A stretch of 64,000 nt of DNA, taken from contig NZ_QQRS01000002.1 of NCBI RefSeq assembly GCF_003428875.1, positions 434,001-498,000 on the forward strand, in the 5' to 3' direction. The notes under the pieces were generated by a model that was not told where the DNA came from, searched no databases, and was given only the letters and a program-made list of their open reading frames with translations. The DNA comes from Planomicrobium okeanokoites. GTDB lineage: Bacteria; Bacillota; Bacilli; Bacillales_A; Planococcaceae. The number at the start of each line of letters is the position of its first letter. Position 1 is the stretch's first letter. This document shows positions 25,941-34,180 of the stretch, piece after piece. The translations under genes and the position numbers were made by a program.

Positions 25941-26999
25941 TTGGATGGACAAATAATCATCAATTTACTGCTCGTCGCGCTGATGATACTCGCGACAGCA
26001 TTTTTTGTCGGTGCGGAATTCGCCACTTTGAAAGTGCGCATGTCCAGAATCGATCAATTGATATCAGAAGGCAATAAAAAAGCCGTTCGCGCCAAAGAAG
26101 TCGCAAACGAATTGGATTACTATCTGTCAGCCTGCCAGCTCGGCATCACAATCACTGCATTGATACTTGGTGCTTTGGGTGAACCGACCGTCGAAAAGCT
26201 GCTGCATCCCGTATTCGACTATTTCGCGTTATCTGAAGCAACAGCTACTGTTCTTTCCTATGCGATTGCACTCGGAATTGTCACGTTCCTGCATGTGGTC
26301 ATCGGGGAATTGGCGCCAAAAACCCTGGCAATTCAATACGCCGAGCGCATGACGTTGATGCTCGCCCCGCCGCTTTATTGGTTCGGCAAAATCATGAACC
26401 CTTTCATCTGGCTAATGAACGGTTCGGCGCGTTTATTGCTGCGTCTGTTCAAGGTGGAACCAGCCGGCCATGAAGAAGCCCATTCCGAAGAAGAGTTGAA
26501 GCTGATCATGGCGGAAAGCTACCAGAGCGGTGAAATCAACCAGACCGAATTGACTTATCTCAAAAACATTTTCGCTTTTGACGACCGCGTTGTGAAACAC
26601 ATCATGATTCCACGCGATCAAATGGTCTCAGTCGACAACGGCTTTTCCCGCTCCGAATTTTTCGCGGCATTGGATGAGCATGAATTCACCCGCTATCCGG
26701 TAACCGATGGCGGCAATAAAGACCGGCTTCTCGGTTACATTAATACGAAAGAGCTGCTCACCAGTATGGCTGCAGGCAGAAAACAGGAACCGTCTTCCTT
26801 TATTCATGCGATGCCGAGTTTCACTGAGAATACACCAATCCAAAAAGTACTGACAAAAATGCAGCAAAACCGGACCCATATGGCAATGGTGACTGCTGCC
26901 GACGACAAAACGACAGTCGGGCTTGTGACAATGGAAGATATCCTGGAGGAAATTGTCGGAGAGATCAGCGATGAGTCCATTGATCCGGAACTGGCTTAA
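25941..26999 (+). CDS. CNNM/CorC-type (hemolysin-family) transporter, shorter paralogue
   Basis: A 352-residue paralogue of the preceding gene with the same DUF21 domain (GAEFATLKVRMSRIDQLI, FLHVVIGELAPKTLAIQYAE) and CBS pair ([30 protein letters not shown]). It ends at residue 352, soon after the CBS pair, so the CorC_HlyC domain present in its neighbour is absent. Since the ending is followed by a terminator, this is probably a natural short form. The two proteins may work as heteromers. The start is TTG behind a leader stem-loop. Confidence 0.88.
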   Translation: MDGQIIINLLLVALMILATAFFVGAEFATLKVRMSRIDQLISEGNKKAVRAKEVANELDYYLSACQLGITITALILGALGEPTVEKLLHPVFDYFALSEATATVLSYAIALGIVTFLHVVIGELAPKTLAIQYAERMTLMLAPPLYWFGKIMNPFIWLMNGSARLLLRLFKVEPAGHEEAHSEEELKLIMAESYQSGEINQTELTYLKNIFAFDDRVVKHIMIPRDQMVSVDNGFSRSEFFAALDEHEFTRYPVTDGGNKDRLLGYINTKELLTSMAAGRKQEPSSFIHAMPSFTENTPIQKVLTKMQQNRTHMAMVTAADDKTTVGLVTMEDILEEIVGEISDESIDPELA

Positions 27000-27015
27000 G
27001 ATTTATAGCAGCATA

Positions 27016-27051
27016 CAGGGCGAGCCAAGAATTTGGTTCGCCCTGTTTTTT
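27016..27051 (+). terminator. Intrinsic terminator
   Basis: CAGGGCGAGCCAA arm, its complement and a T-run, 17 bp after the second CorC gene. Confidence 0.9.
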
Positions 27052-27080
27052 ATATTTGTTTTTTCGCAGAGCGTATAACT

Positions 27081-27347
27081 CTATTTTCTGCCGCTCTCAT
27101 GATCCTTCAGAAACTTTTCATCCCTTTTCTTATCAACGAAACTCCAAACCAAAAAGATCAAGATTGATATACCTATTACCAATAATGAAGAGTTGAATAC
27201 AAAATCAAAATCCATCTCATTGACAATTTGGTCAACCCCGGCCCTGTTTAAATGGGTGCTCCAACTGCTTTGATAATCGAAAAGGAGAAAGGCTAAAATC
27301 AACCCCAGTACGAGACCGCCCAGTATAGAAAGGAATGATTTCTTCAA
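27081..27347 (-). CDS. Small two-helix membrane protein
   Basis: An 88-residue protein with hydrophobic segments near residues 5-24 and 50-70 and a charged C-terminus (KKRDEKFLKDHESGRK). AGGAGGTGTCGACGAATTG upstream suggests initiation at the ATG with a slightly long spacing. No family recognised. It is convergent with the CorC genes. Confidence 0.55.
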   Translation of the reverse strand: MKKSFLSILGGLVLGLILAFLLFDYQSSWSTHLNRAGVDQIVNEMDFDFVFNSSLLVIGISILIFLVWSFVDKKRDEKFLKDHESGRK

Positions 27348-27400
27348 TTCGTCGACACCTCCTGTTCAAAATATATCCTGGTCGTGATTTTCACTATTAA

Positions 27401-27871
27401 CTAAGTGCTTTGCCCCTCAATTGTTCTTTCCGCTATCTTTTTCAACTCAATCGCCCGCTCCGCAATAAACCTGGTCATATACTTCTCCAGAAACAGCTTG
27501 TCAGCAATCTTGCCGAGAATTCCTAAAGGAGCCTTATAAACAAACCGGTCTTTCATGACCGTGCCGCTCCCTTTACTACTGAATTCGTGTGTATGCGTGA
27601 AGGAATGAAAAGCACCTTTCACCATTGCATCCGTAAACGAATGCGGCTTTTCCATTTCGATAATTTTGCCCGTCAGTTTCTGCTTTACGCCGAGATGCAC
27701 AGCTTCCCACGTAACCGAATCCCCTTTTTCCATCAAGCCGGACGTCACTCCCGCAACAGCCCGCTCTTTTGTCTTACCGGTTGTTTCCGTATGCACATCA
27801 ACGTTTCTGGCAAGATCAAAGCAGACTTCAACTGGCGCTTCGATGTAGATTTCGTGGTTTATGGTTGGCAT
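27401..27871 (-). CDS. SRPBCC-family (START-like) protein
   Basis: A 156-residue protein of the START/Bet v1-like ligand-binding fold. The N-terminus TINHEIYIEAPVEVCFDLAR is the classic first strand and helix of this superfamily, and a long C-terminal helix (KYMTRFIAERAIELKKIAER) would cover the cavity. These proteins bind hydrophobic molecules or act as cyclases; the ligand is unknown. The ATG at 27871 lies 8 bases after AGGGAG and is preferred to the one at 27877. Confidence 0.75.
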   Translation of the reverse strand: MPTINHEIYIEAPVEVCFDLARNVDVHTETTGKTKERAVAGVTSGLMEKGDSVTWEAVHLGVKQKLTGKIIEMEKPHSFTDAMVKGAFHSFTHTHEFSSKGSGTVMKDRFVYKAPLGILGKIADKLFLEKYMTRFIAERAIELKKIAERTIEGQST

Positions 27872-27975
27872 TAACATGCTCCCTTCAAGATATTCTGAAT
27901 CCCTGAACTTTTAGCTTTCTTTTCCGTAACGTATGCCTTACTTAAACGACTACTCTATCAAAGGGGGAATTGGTC

Positions 27976-28443
27976 ATGCATTACAGAAAACTGATTGGCT
28001 TGCTGACTATTTTCACATTTTCATTAACTGCCTGTATTGGCCAGGATCCCACCACTCTGGAAAAAGAGTCTCCATTCAACGATTTGCCAAGTGAATTTCA
28101 AAAACAGGGTGCTGCCGTCCGCATATCAAGTGAACAGGAAACCTACTCTCTTCCTATCGAGCAAATCCATCTGGTCATTGAAAATACCGGAAGCAAAGAG
28201 ATCGGTTTTAGTGCAGCTATTTACCTTGAAAAACTGGAAGATGACGACTGGTATCAGATTCCGTATAAAAACTTAGGATTCACTGATGCAGAAATCGGAA
28301 TAGCCATTGGTGAGACTTATATTGATGAAGTGCCGATTGATATGCTTCATTATCAATTGCAGGAAGGTACTTACCGTATTATGAAATCATTCCACACCGA
28401 ATCGGAGCAAAAAATTCTTGCTGCTGAATTTGTAATTGAATAG
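27976..28443 (+). CDS. Lipoprotein with an immunoglobulin-like domain
   Basis: A 155-residue exported protein. The signal peptide ends in a lipobox near LTAC, followed by CIGQDPTTLEK. The mature part (ISSEQETYSLPIEQIHLVIE, NTGSKEIGFSAAIYLEKLED, EGTYRIMKSF) has the strand pattern of Ig-like domains in Bacillales surface lipoproteins. The partner is unknown. The ATG at 27976 follows AAAGGGGGAAT; the upstream in-frame TTG is rejected. A bidirectional terminator follows. Confidence 0.65.
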   Translation: MHYRKLIGLLTIFTFSLTACIGQDPTTLEKESPFNDLPSEFQKQGAAVRISSEQETYSLPIEQIHLVIENTGSKEIGFSAAIYLEKLEDDDWYQIPYKNLGFTDAEIGIAIGETYIDEVPIDMLHYQLQEGTYRIMKSFHTESEQKILAAEFVIE

Positions 28444-28446
28444 ATT

Positions 28447-28478
28447 TAAGGATTAATTTGCATAAGAATTAATCCTTT
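28447..28478. terminator. Bidirectional intrinsic terminator
   Basis: AAGGATTAATT and AATTAATCCTT arms with flanking A/T runs between convergent genes. Confidence 0.85.
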
Positions 28479-28479
28479 A

Positions 28480-29022
28480 TCACCCAATCCTCCCCATCAA
28501 AACCGTATTATAAAATTTCCCGTCACTTAACAACTTGTCGTCCTTAAGGATTCCTTCCACCTCGAAGCCATATTTTTCATACAAAAGAATCGCTTTTTTA
28601 TTCGTTTCAAGGACTTTCAACGTCATTTTTCTAATGTGATTGCCATCTGCCCATTCGATGGATCTCTTTAATAGATTCTTTCCTATGCCGTAGCCCCAAT
28701 ACGCCTCCAATACGCCGACACCGAACTCCACTTGATGGGCGGTTCGTTTGAGTGAATTGCCCTCGCATCTTGAAAATCCGACAATCCGGCCATCCGCTTC
28801 AGCCACCAGAAATAGGTTCCTGCTGCTTGCGGCATCATCTTCGATGATCCGTTTGAATCCGGCTTCATCTATGTATGCCTCGCCCGGCTCTCTATCCAGA
28901 TTTTCAGTTTCACCGTCCACCTGCAGCCTGACTTCGGACAGGGCTTTCGCATCCGCTGTCGCCGCTGACCTTATACGGTACTGCAGTTCGTTGACAATAA
29001 ATTCTTTCTCTTCAATTCTCAT
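28480..29022 (-). CDS. GNAT-family N-acetyltransferase
   Basis: A 180-residue acetyltransferase. The N-terminus LQYRIRSAATADAKALSEVR begins the fold, EFGVGVLEAYWGYGIGKNLL carries motif A (acetyl-CoA loop YWGYGIG), and NKKAILLYEKYGFEVEGILK is motif B. The last part (DGKFYNTVLMGRIG) matches the RimJ/SpeG-like subgroup. Substrate unknown. A lipoprotein gene lies 21 bp upstream-to-downstream on the same strand, so co-transcription is possible. Confidence 0.85.
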   Translation of the reverse strand: MRIEEKEFIVNELQYRIRSAATADAKALSEVRLQVDGETENLDREPGEAYIDEAGFKRIIEDDAASSRNLFLVAEADGRIVGFSRCEGNSLKRTAHQVEFGVGVLEAYWGYGIGKNLLKRSIEWADGNHIRKMTLKVLETNKKAILLYEKYGFEVEGILKDDKLLSDGKFYNTVLMGRIG

Positions 29023-29043
29023 CTTCTATCCTCCAACATACTT

Positions 29044-29607
29044 TCAGTTCGAATTCTGGCCTTGAATCACAGTTGAAATCACCCAATAGGCTTCGTCTTC
29101 CGTCAATTCATCCGTCAGCATAAACTCGAATGAATACGAACCCTGTTCTCCATTAAAAAAAGCAGTCAAATACTCGTTGTCACCGCTGGTGGTCTCGTGG
29201 TAAAGAACAGACTCCCCGTTCACTGTCCTAAGTTCGTGGCTGTTATCCCCGCTGATTATTTCATTTTTGTCGAAAGTAATTTTGAACAAGATCGGATCTC
29301 CTTCGTAAATGCCGTAGATGACTTCAGATCCAACCGTTTCCTCGTGATTTGAAATGATTTCACCGCTCTTCAATGAACCCTTTTCACGCGAGTACGTTAC
29401 CAGGAGACTCTTCGAGCTGGCCATTGGAACAGAGATGATTTCCGCCGATACAATCGGATACTCTTCAAAATCAGGAATGTAAATTTCCGCATCAAGCTCT
29501 TTCTCTGCCTGCTCTTCAGCCGTTTCAACCGATTGTGCTGCTTCCGACGAACAGGCAGCAAGCAGCAGCAATGGCAATAAAAATAATAAGAATGTGTGTT
29601 TTTTCAA
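29044..29607 (-). CDS. Hypothetical lipoprotein
   Basis: A 187-residue exported lipoprotein starting at TTG: the ideal GGAGGTCGATCCA lies directly before TTG at 29607, and the signal peptide KKHTFLLFLLPLLLLAAC then has its lipobox near residue 18. The mature region is acidic and beta-rich (YPIVSAEIISVPMASSKSLL, VTYSREKGSLKSGE). No family recognised. The 21-bp gap to the GNAT gene on the same strand suggests a shared transcript. Confidence 0.65.
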   Translation of the reverse strand: MKKHTFLLFLLPLLLLAACSSEAAQSVETAEEQAEKELDAEIYIPDFEEYPIVSAEIISVPMASSKSLLVTYSREKGSLKSGEIISNHEETVGSEVIYGIYEGDPILFKITFDKNEIISGDNSHELRTVNGESVLYHETTSGDNEYLTAFFNGEQGSYSFEFMLTDELTEDEAYWVISTVIQGQNSN

Positions 29608-29707
29608 TGGATCGACCTCCAGTTTTATTACTCTATCCAACAATCTTTGAATTTTTCCCTATACTAGATACTTCGATACTTCCCTTTCATTCACCTTTGA
29701 AGACGAT

Positions 29708-29742
29708 AAAAAAGGCTTTCCCCTTTAAGAGAAAGCCTTATT
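29708..29742 (-). terminator. Intrinsic terminator
   Basis: AAGGCTTTC/GAAAGCCTT stem with a T-run on the minus strand, downstream of the thioredoxin-like gene. Confidence 0.8.
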
Positions 29743-29750
29743 ATCTTCAT

Positions 29751-30272
29751 TTAGTTAATCCATCCCTCAAGCATTTCTTCTGACAGCTCACCTTCATGAA
29801 CCTCTTCGATCACACCTTTTTCATCAACCAGGAAGGAAGCTGGCAAATTGCCTACACGATACGCTTCTTTGATTGACCCGTCCTGATCGATCATCACGGG
29901 AAAAGTCAGCTGGTATTGATCGATGAATTGGCCGGCTATGAAGTCGGACTGGCCCAAATTGATGGAAATGACTTTGAAACCATCATCTTTATATTTTGAA
30001 TGCGCGTTTTCAAGTGCCGGCATTTCGCGTTTGCACGGCTCACACCAGGATCCCCAGAAATTGATGAGCGTTTTGCCTTCAAGCTCGTTGGATAAAACAA
30101 GCATCTCGTTCGCCACCGTCTCACCGGCAAAATTAGGAGCCTGCTTTCCCTGCGAAGTCATGGCCGTTTCCGGTTCTTCTTTCATACTTTCATAAGCTGC
30201 GTAAAACACCATCACTGCGAGCAGTCCTAAGACCGAAATCCTGTAAATCATACGTTTTTTCTTCTTATTCAT
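29751..30272 (-). CDS. Membrane-anchored thioredoxin-like protein (ResA/TlpA family)
   Basis: A 173-residue protein with an N-terminal membrane anchor (about residues 6-24) and an extracytoplasmic thioredoxin fold. The redox motif is WCEPC (within LINFWGSWCEPCKREMP), and the cis-proline region is GNLPASFLVDEKG. ResA-type proteins reduce apocytochrome c thiols; TlpA types have other partners. It is divergent from a CcdA-type gene 98 bp away, which normally feeds it electrons across the membrane, so a redox pair is likely. I chose M8 as the start, following a purine-rich stretch; M1 is possible. Confidence 0.85.
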   Translation of the reverse strand: MNKKKKRMIYRISVLGLLAVMVFYAAYESMKEEPETAMTSQGKQAPNFAGETVANEMLVLSNELEGKTLINFWGSWCEPCKREMPALENAHSKYKDDGFKVISINLGQSDFIAGQFIDQYQLTFPVMIDQDGSIKEAYRVGNLPASFLVDEKGVIEEVHEGELSEEMLEGWIN

Positions 30273-30370
30273 CCGCAATCCGCCTCTGTTCATCTATTTG
30301 TAAAATTCTATGGAAATTATGGAAATATTCGTTAACTCTCCTGTGCTAGAATAGCATAGAGGTGTTGACT

Positions 30371-31090
30371 TTGGAAAATATCACTATTTGGGTCGCGCTG
30401 GCCGGCGGATTTCTGGCATTCATATCCCCGTGCTGCCTTCCTTTGTATCCTTCTTTTGTTTCTTACATAACCGGTGTTTCCGTAAATGAATTAAAAGAGA
30501 ATAAACAAGCTGCTTTCAGAAAAAAAGTCTTAATCCATTCAATTTTCTTTTCACTCGGATTTTCTGTCATTTATTACGTCCTCGGCTTTTCTTTGAGCAC
30601 AATAGCCGGTTTATTCACCCAAAATGAAACGCTCATCCAGATGCTTGGCGGCATCTTTCTGGTGTTCATGGGCTTGTTTTTGATGGGTATCATCAAGCCT
30701 GAATTCATGTTTAAGGAGAAACGCATAAAACATGAAAAGAAGCCCGCCAGTTATTTGAATAGTTTTGTCGTCGGATTCGTCTTCTCGGCGGGCTGGACGC
30801 CGTGCATCGGACCGATTTTCGGCGCCATCATCACATACGGCAGCCTGGTTAATCCTGCACATACGCTTGCAGTCGTCACCGCTTATTCACTCGGCTTCTG
30901 TGTGCCTTTTATCATCATGGCATTTTTCATTGGCAAGACGCGTTTCATCATGAAGTATTCTTCTGCTCTGATGAAATTCGGCGGAGCAATCATCGTAGTG
31001 ATGGGCGCCATGATTTACTTCGACAAAATGTATTATTTGAACATCTGGACTGCAGATCTGCAGTATTTTATCGAGTCCTTGCTGACTTAG
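30371..31090 (+). CDS. ccdA: CcdA-type thiol-disulfide membrane transporter
   Basis: A 239-residue protein with six membrane helices. The two redox-active cysteine regions of the CcdA/DsbD-beta family are present: FISPCCLPLYPSF near the N-terminus and GWTPCIGPIFG near residue 140. CcdA moves reducing equivalents from cytosolic thioredoxin to extracytoplasmic proteins such as ResA, here encoded divergently. The TTG at 30371 follows GAGGTG by 6 bases and is preferred to GTG at 30362. A paired-hairpin element follows the stop. Confidence 0.9.
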   Translation: MENITIWVALAGGFLAFISPCCLPLYPSFVSYITGVSVNELKENKQAAFRKKVLIHSIFFSLGFSVIYYVLGFSLSTIAGLFTQNETLIQMLGGIFLVFMGLFLMGIIKPEFMFKEKRIKHEKKPASYLNSFVVGFVFSAGWTPCIGPIFGAIITYGSLVNPAHTLAVVTAYSLGFCVPFIIMAFFIGKTRFIMKYSSALMKFGGAIIVVMGAMIYFDKMYYLNIWTADLQYFIESLLT

Positions 31091-31107
31091 GACCGATGAA
31101 CGGATAA

Positions 31108-31167
31108 AACCTTTGCGGACGCAAAGGTTCCTTTAAAAGACTGGAGTTTTTCGCGGCTGCGAAAAAC
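31108..31167 (+). repeat. Paired-hairpin element
   Basis: AACCTTTGC/GCAAAGGTT (31108-31129) is followed by GTTTTTCGC/GCGAAAAAC (31146-31167) and ATCCG, the same order as at 1177 and 22635. The first stem may terminate ccdA. Confidence 0.75.
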
Positions 31168-31376
31168 ATCCGCTTTTGTTTTTTCACTTTTCGGCGGCTT
31201 GAGGAGTTTTTTGGCGTTTTTCCCCCTGATTTGGTCGTTGGTGCGAGGTTTTTGAAGCTTGTGATTTAAAAAAGTTCTCTTCCAATCAAAATGAGTTGGA
31301 AGAGAGCCTGATTCAGCTTGAATTGCTGCCAATATGATGTGAATTTAAATTATTAATTTCCATATTTTGGACTTTC

Positions 31377-31468
31377 TTTCCAATTTGGCTCAAATACTTT
31401 CCAATTCACTCGAAATACTTTCCAGTTTGGCATAAATACTTTCCAATTCAGCTTAAATACTTTCCAAT
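31377..31468 (+). repeat. Array G: five units, exact 21-bp period
   Basis: TTTCCAATT-like cores start at 31377, 31398, 31419, 31440 and 31461; the unit is close to AAATACTTTCCAATTCG. It lies between convergent genes ending at 31090 and 31548. Confidence 0.9.
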
Positions 31469-31504
31469 TTGTTTTGCCCACTTTTCCATCCACTCTCCCC
31501 ATAA

Positions 31505-31535
31505 ACAAAGCCCGCCAATTCCCGGCGGGCTTTCA
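31505..31535 (-). terminator. Intrinsic terminator
   Basis: AAAGCCCGCC/GGCGGGCTTT stem with A/T flanks beyond the last gene of the zinc-protein operon. Confidence 0.85.
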
Positions 31536-31547
31536 CTTTCATTTATT

Positions 31548-32288
31548 TTATTGATCCAATCCAAAATATGCCGTCAGTGAAACCCTGCGCCCCGCTCCAT
31601 GCCATCTATGGTACTCATTAAAAACTGCGTGGATGTTATTATCAAAGCGTTCTTCCACTAAATAAGTAATTTCGAGAAAGCTGCGCCAATAATCGAACAT
31701 GATGCTCGATAAGCTGCCCTGATAGGAACTGCTGCCGAAATCGTCGATGGAACGGCCGCCGTATTCCGGCGTGAATGCCTCGACCAATTCCCGCTCCACC
31801 GCGGTGATGTCATCGAACTCGGTTTCGCTCAACAACAATTTCCGCGGCAGGTATTCACACATGCCCTCTTCGAACCAGATGCTGTCATCCCGCTCTTCGT
31901 CGAATTCATCCGGAAATAAATCCGAATGATGGGTCAGCTCATGACCGACGATCGTGAACAGGTGGTTTTCCGAATAGTTCTCGTAAAACTTTCGAATATG
32001 AGGCAGCTCTTTGCCGTCCAATTGCCGGATGAAAAGTTTGCGCCACGCGTCCAAATCAGGTGAGATGTAAATGACGTCTTTATTGGTATAGGCCGGTATC
32101 GGGATGTCCGACAGCACCGAAGTCGCCAGCTCAGCCGTTGTCCAGACGATGCCTTTCGGCTTATCGGTCAAAGCGAAGTCTTGGGACAAAGTCTGCTCGT
32201 AGTCCGCCAGCCGTTCACTGAAGCGCTTGATAACCGGCTCGAATTTCTCGTAGTCTGCCATCTTTTCAAAAGCATAAATATGTTTCAA
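31548..32288 (-). CDS. Putative zinc metallopeptidase (gluzincin-like), cytoplasmic
   Basis: A 246-residue soluble protein without a signal peptide. HELTH at residues 116-120 followed by WFEEGM at 138-143 gives the HExxH plus downstream EEG pattern of gluzincins; the spacing from the last His to the Glu pair is 19-20 residues, close to the 18 or so usual in M1. The family is not recognised. It begins 18 bp after the stop of the M1-like gene on the same strand, so the two HExxH proteins form one operon. Confidence 0.65.
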   Translation of the reverse strand: MKHIYAFEKMADYEKFEPVIKRFSERLADYEQTLSQDFALTDKPKGIVWTTAELATSVLSDIPIPAYTNKDVIYISPDLDAWRKLFIRQLDGKELPHIRKFYENYSENHLFTIVGHELTHHSDLFPDEFDEERDDSIWFEEGMCEYLPRKLLLSETEFDDITAVERELVEAFTPEYGGRSIDDFGSSSYQGSLSSIMFDYWRSFLEITYLVEERFDNNIHAVFNEYHRWHGAGRRVSLTAYFGLDQ

Positions 32289-32306
32289 CTCGAATACCCT
32301 CTTTCA

Positions 32307-33704
32307 TTAAGGTGCATCTGCCGGCTCGATCCAGCTGTCCAAAAACTCGCTCTGGTCCCCGTCAAAATAATCTTCGAAGAAAATTCTGAAGTCTTCGCTG
32401 TCCACCGCTTTAAATTGGAATGCAGCGTAATAATCCGATAAAAATTCCAGCGCATTTTCGCGGCCGCCATTGGCATCGAAAAACTCTTTCAGCATCAACG
32501 GCCCTTTGCCGTAGACCGTCGAGTAATAAGCGGCCTCTTCAAATTCATCCAGCGGCAGATTGACGTATTTCTCAGGCGGATGGCTGGCCTGGCTCAGCGA
32601 AGCATCCCAGAAACCGCTGTCCGTATCGCCGTTGCGCTCGCTGATGAACAGCGCCGTTAAAAATTCCGCCACACTCTCATCCAGCCAGGCATCTTCGAAC
32701 GGATCATTAGTCACCAGGAAATAAAACCATTGATGGGCAATCTCATGGACAAGTATGGGCTCCATCGCTTCCTGTTCCGTCGCCACTTCAATGACGTTGG
32801 GGTATTCCATATAACCGTCGTTCGCGATGATATCCAGTTCATCGAAAGGATTGTCGCCGATTTCCTTTTCGAAATGGCTGTAGGTTTCTTCCGCTAACGC
32901 AATCGTTTCTTCCAGCAAATCGGCATCCGCCGGCATAAACACCCGCAAGTCTGTGTCGCCCGCTTGCGCCGTTCCTGTTTGCCATTCTTCCGGATCCATA
33001 AAGGCGATGTAGAAATCCTTGAGATCATCGCCTGCCAGCTCACCCGATGCTGCAGCCTCGATTGCGCCGTCGTCCGCTGAACTGGCTACCAGGTATTCTT
33101 CAGGCAACTCATAGCTGACGCTGAAATTTCCGTAGCCGGTGTCATAGGATTCACCTTTTGGATCGTAGTCTTCAATGTCCCAGCCGTTATCGTAAACCCC
33201 AAGCATCGGGTACCAATGCGCGAGATAGAAATTATCATCCACTTGAGCCAGGCGCATGCCGTCTTCCGGCACTTTCAGGCTGTAGTCGACCGTCACTTCC
33301 ACAGCGCCGCCCACTTCCAGCTCGGTCGGCAATTGAATCATCAGTTCATTATTTTCCAGCGTGAAATCAGCCGGCTCCCCGCCGATTAATACATCAAACA
33401 ACTCGACTTCCGCCTGTCGGTCCCGGTAAGAATGGGTCTCCACCGCATTCATGGCATTCGGCACGAGATAGAAGCCAATTTCCTCCCAGGCATCTTCGGA
33501 ATCGTTCGTCACTTCGATGACAGACGATACCGTGAACAGCCCATCCTCGTCCATTTCAAGATTCAAATCGTAATTGGCATTCACGCCCTCCGGTTTGCCG
33601 TCCGAAACCCGTTTTTCGGGTTGGGCCGAAAAGAAAGCGATCATTAAAATCGCCACGCTGATCAATGCAATGACGCCAGCTGCCACCCATCCTTTTTTCT
33701 TCAT
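32307..33704 (-). CDS. Membrane-anchored M1-family metallopeptidase
   Basis: A 465-residue protein: an N-terminal membrane anchor (about residues 6-26), a beta-rich N-terminal M1 domain (40-245), then the catalytic domain. GYMEYPN at 297-303 replaces the GxMEN exopeptidase motif, HEIAH is at 320-324, and the third ligand E343 follows after 18 residues. The protein is clearly paralogous to the C-terminal part of the ABC permease fusion at 13068 (shared DDNFYLAHWYPMLG-like segment and MEYPN-V/I-IEV). It should act outside the cell. Substrate unknown; co-encoded with a second HExxH protein. Confidence 0.87.
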   Translation of the reverse strand: MKKKGWVAAGVIALISVAILMIAFFSAQPEKRVSDGKPEGVNANYDLNLEMDEDGLFTVSSVIEVTNDSEDAWEEIGFYLVPNAMNAVETHSYRDRQAEVELFDVLIGGEPADFTLENNELMIQLPTELEVGGAVEVTVDYSLKVPEDGMRLAQVDDNFYLAHWYPMLGVYDNGWDIEDYDPKGESYDTGYGNFSVSYELPEEYLVASSADDGAIEAAASGELAGDDLKDFYIAFMDPEEWQTGTAQAGDTDLRVFMPADADLLEETIALAEETYSHFEKEIGDNPFDELDIIANDGYMEYPNVIEVATEQEAMEPILVHEIAHQWFYFLVTNDPFEDAWLDESVAEFLTALFISERNGDTDSGFWDASLSQASHPPEKYVNLPLDEFEEAAYYSTVYGKGPLMLKEFFDANGGRENALEFLSDYYAAFQFKAVDSEDFRIFFEDYFDGDQSEFLDSWIEPADAP

Positions 33705-33855
33705 AAGCCATCCCCCGTTGAAGTTCCTTCTTTTATTCCAATAAAACCGGCTGCAGGCCGGAATTAAAATCTCCTTTTTTATCCATTTACAAGTCTATCA
33801 TCTAAGAGGCGCCCAGGTCATTCGAAGTCCAGTGAATAAGCAATAAAAATAGTTG

Positions 33856-33884
33856 TTGACAAAGCTTGGAAACGGGCGTATTTT
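33856..33884 (+). promoter_or_regulatory. Candidate sigma-A promoter of the potassium-transporter leader
   Basis: TTGACA at 33856-33861, a 17-bp spacer and TATTTT at 33879-33884, about 25 bp before the c-di-AMP riboswitch. Confidence 0.6.
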
Positions 33885-33904
33885 TTAGCTTATCACATAC
33901 CTTT

Positions 33905-34096
33905 TATTCGCTGAATCAGTAATGAGCGGGGGAACCAATCCGGATAGCAGCCGCTATCCTGGGGTGAATCTTACATGTGTAAGAAGGGATACTCTTAGTC
34001 CCTAATCCGACAGCTAACCTCGTAAGCGTTGACTCCATTAAGAGAAAGGCCGTAGGTTCACCCCTAAGACCATTCTATTTAAGATGGTCTTTTTTG
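33905..34096 (+). ncRNA. c-di-AMP riboswitch (ydaO-yuaA class) with terminator
   Basis: The leader contains the conserved blocks CGCTGAATCAGT, GGGGGAACCAAT, GGGGTGAATC, ACTCTTAGTCC, AATCCGACAGCTAACC and CGTAAGCG in the right order. An intrinsic terminator (AAGACCAT/ATGGTCTT plus T-run) occupies 34066-34096. This class switches off potassium uptake genes when c-di-AMP is high; the next gene is a KtrB-type channel. Confidence 0.95.
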
Positions 34097-34180
34097 TTTG
34101 GCCTAAAAAGCCTGACGTAACAAGAAAGTTCACGGATAATCGTCATTCATGTGAAAACCACAGATAAGGAAGTGCACGAA

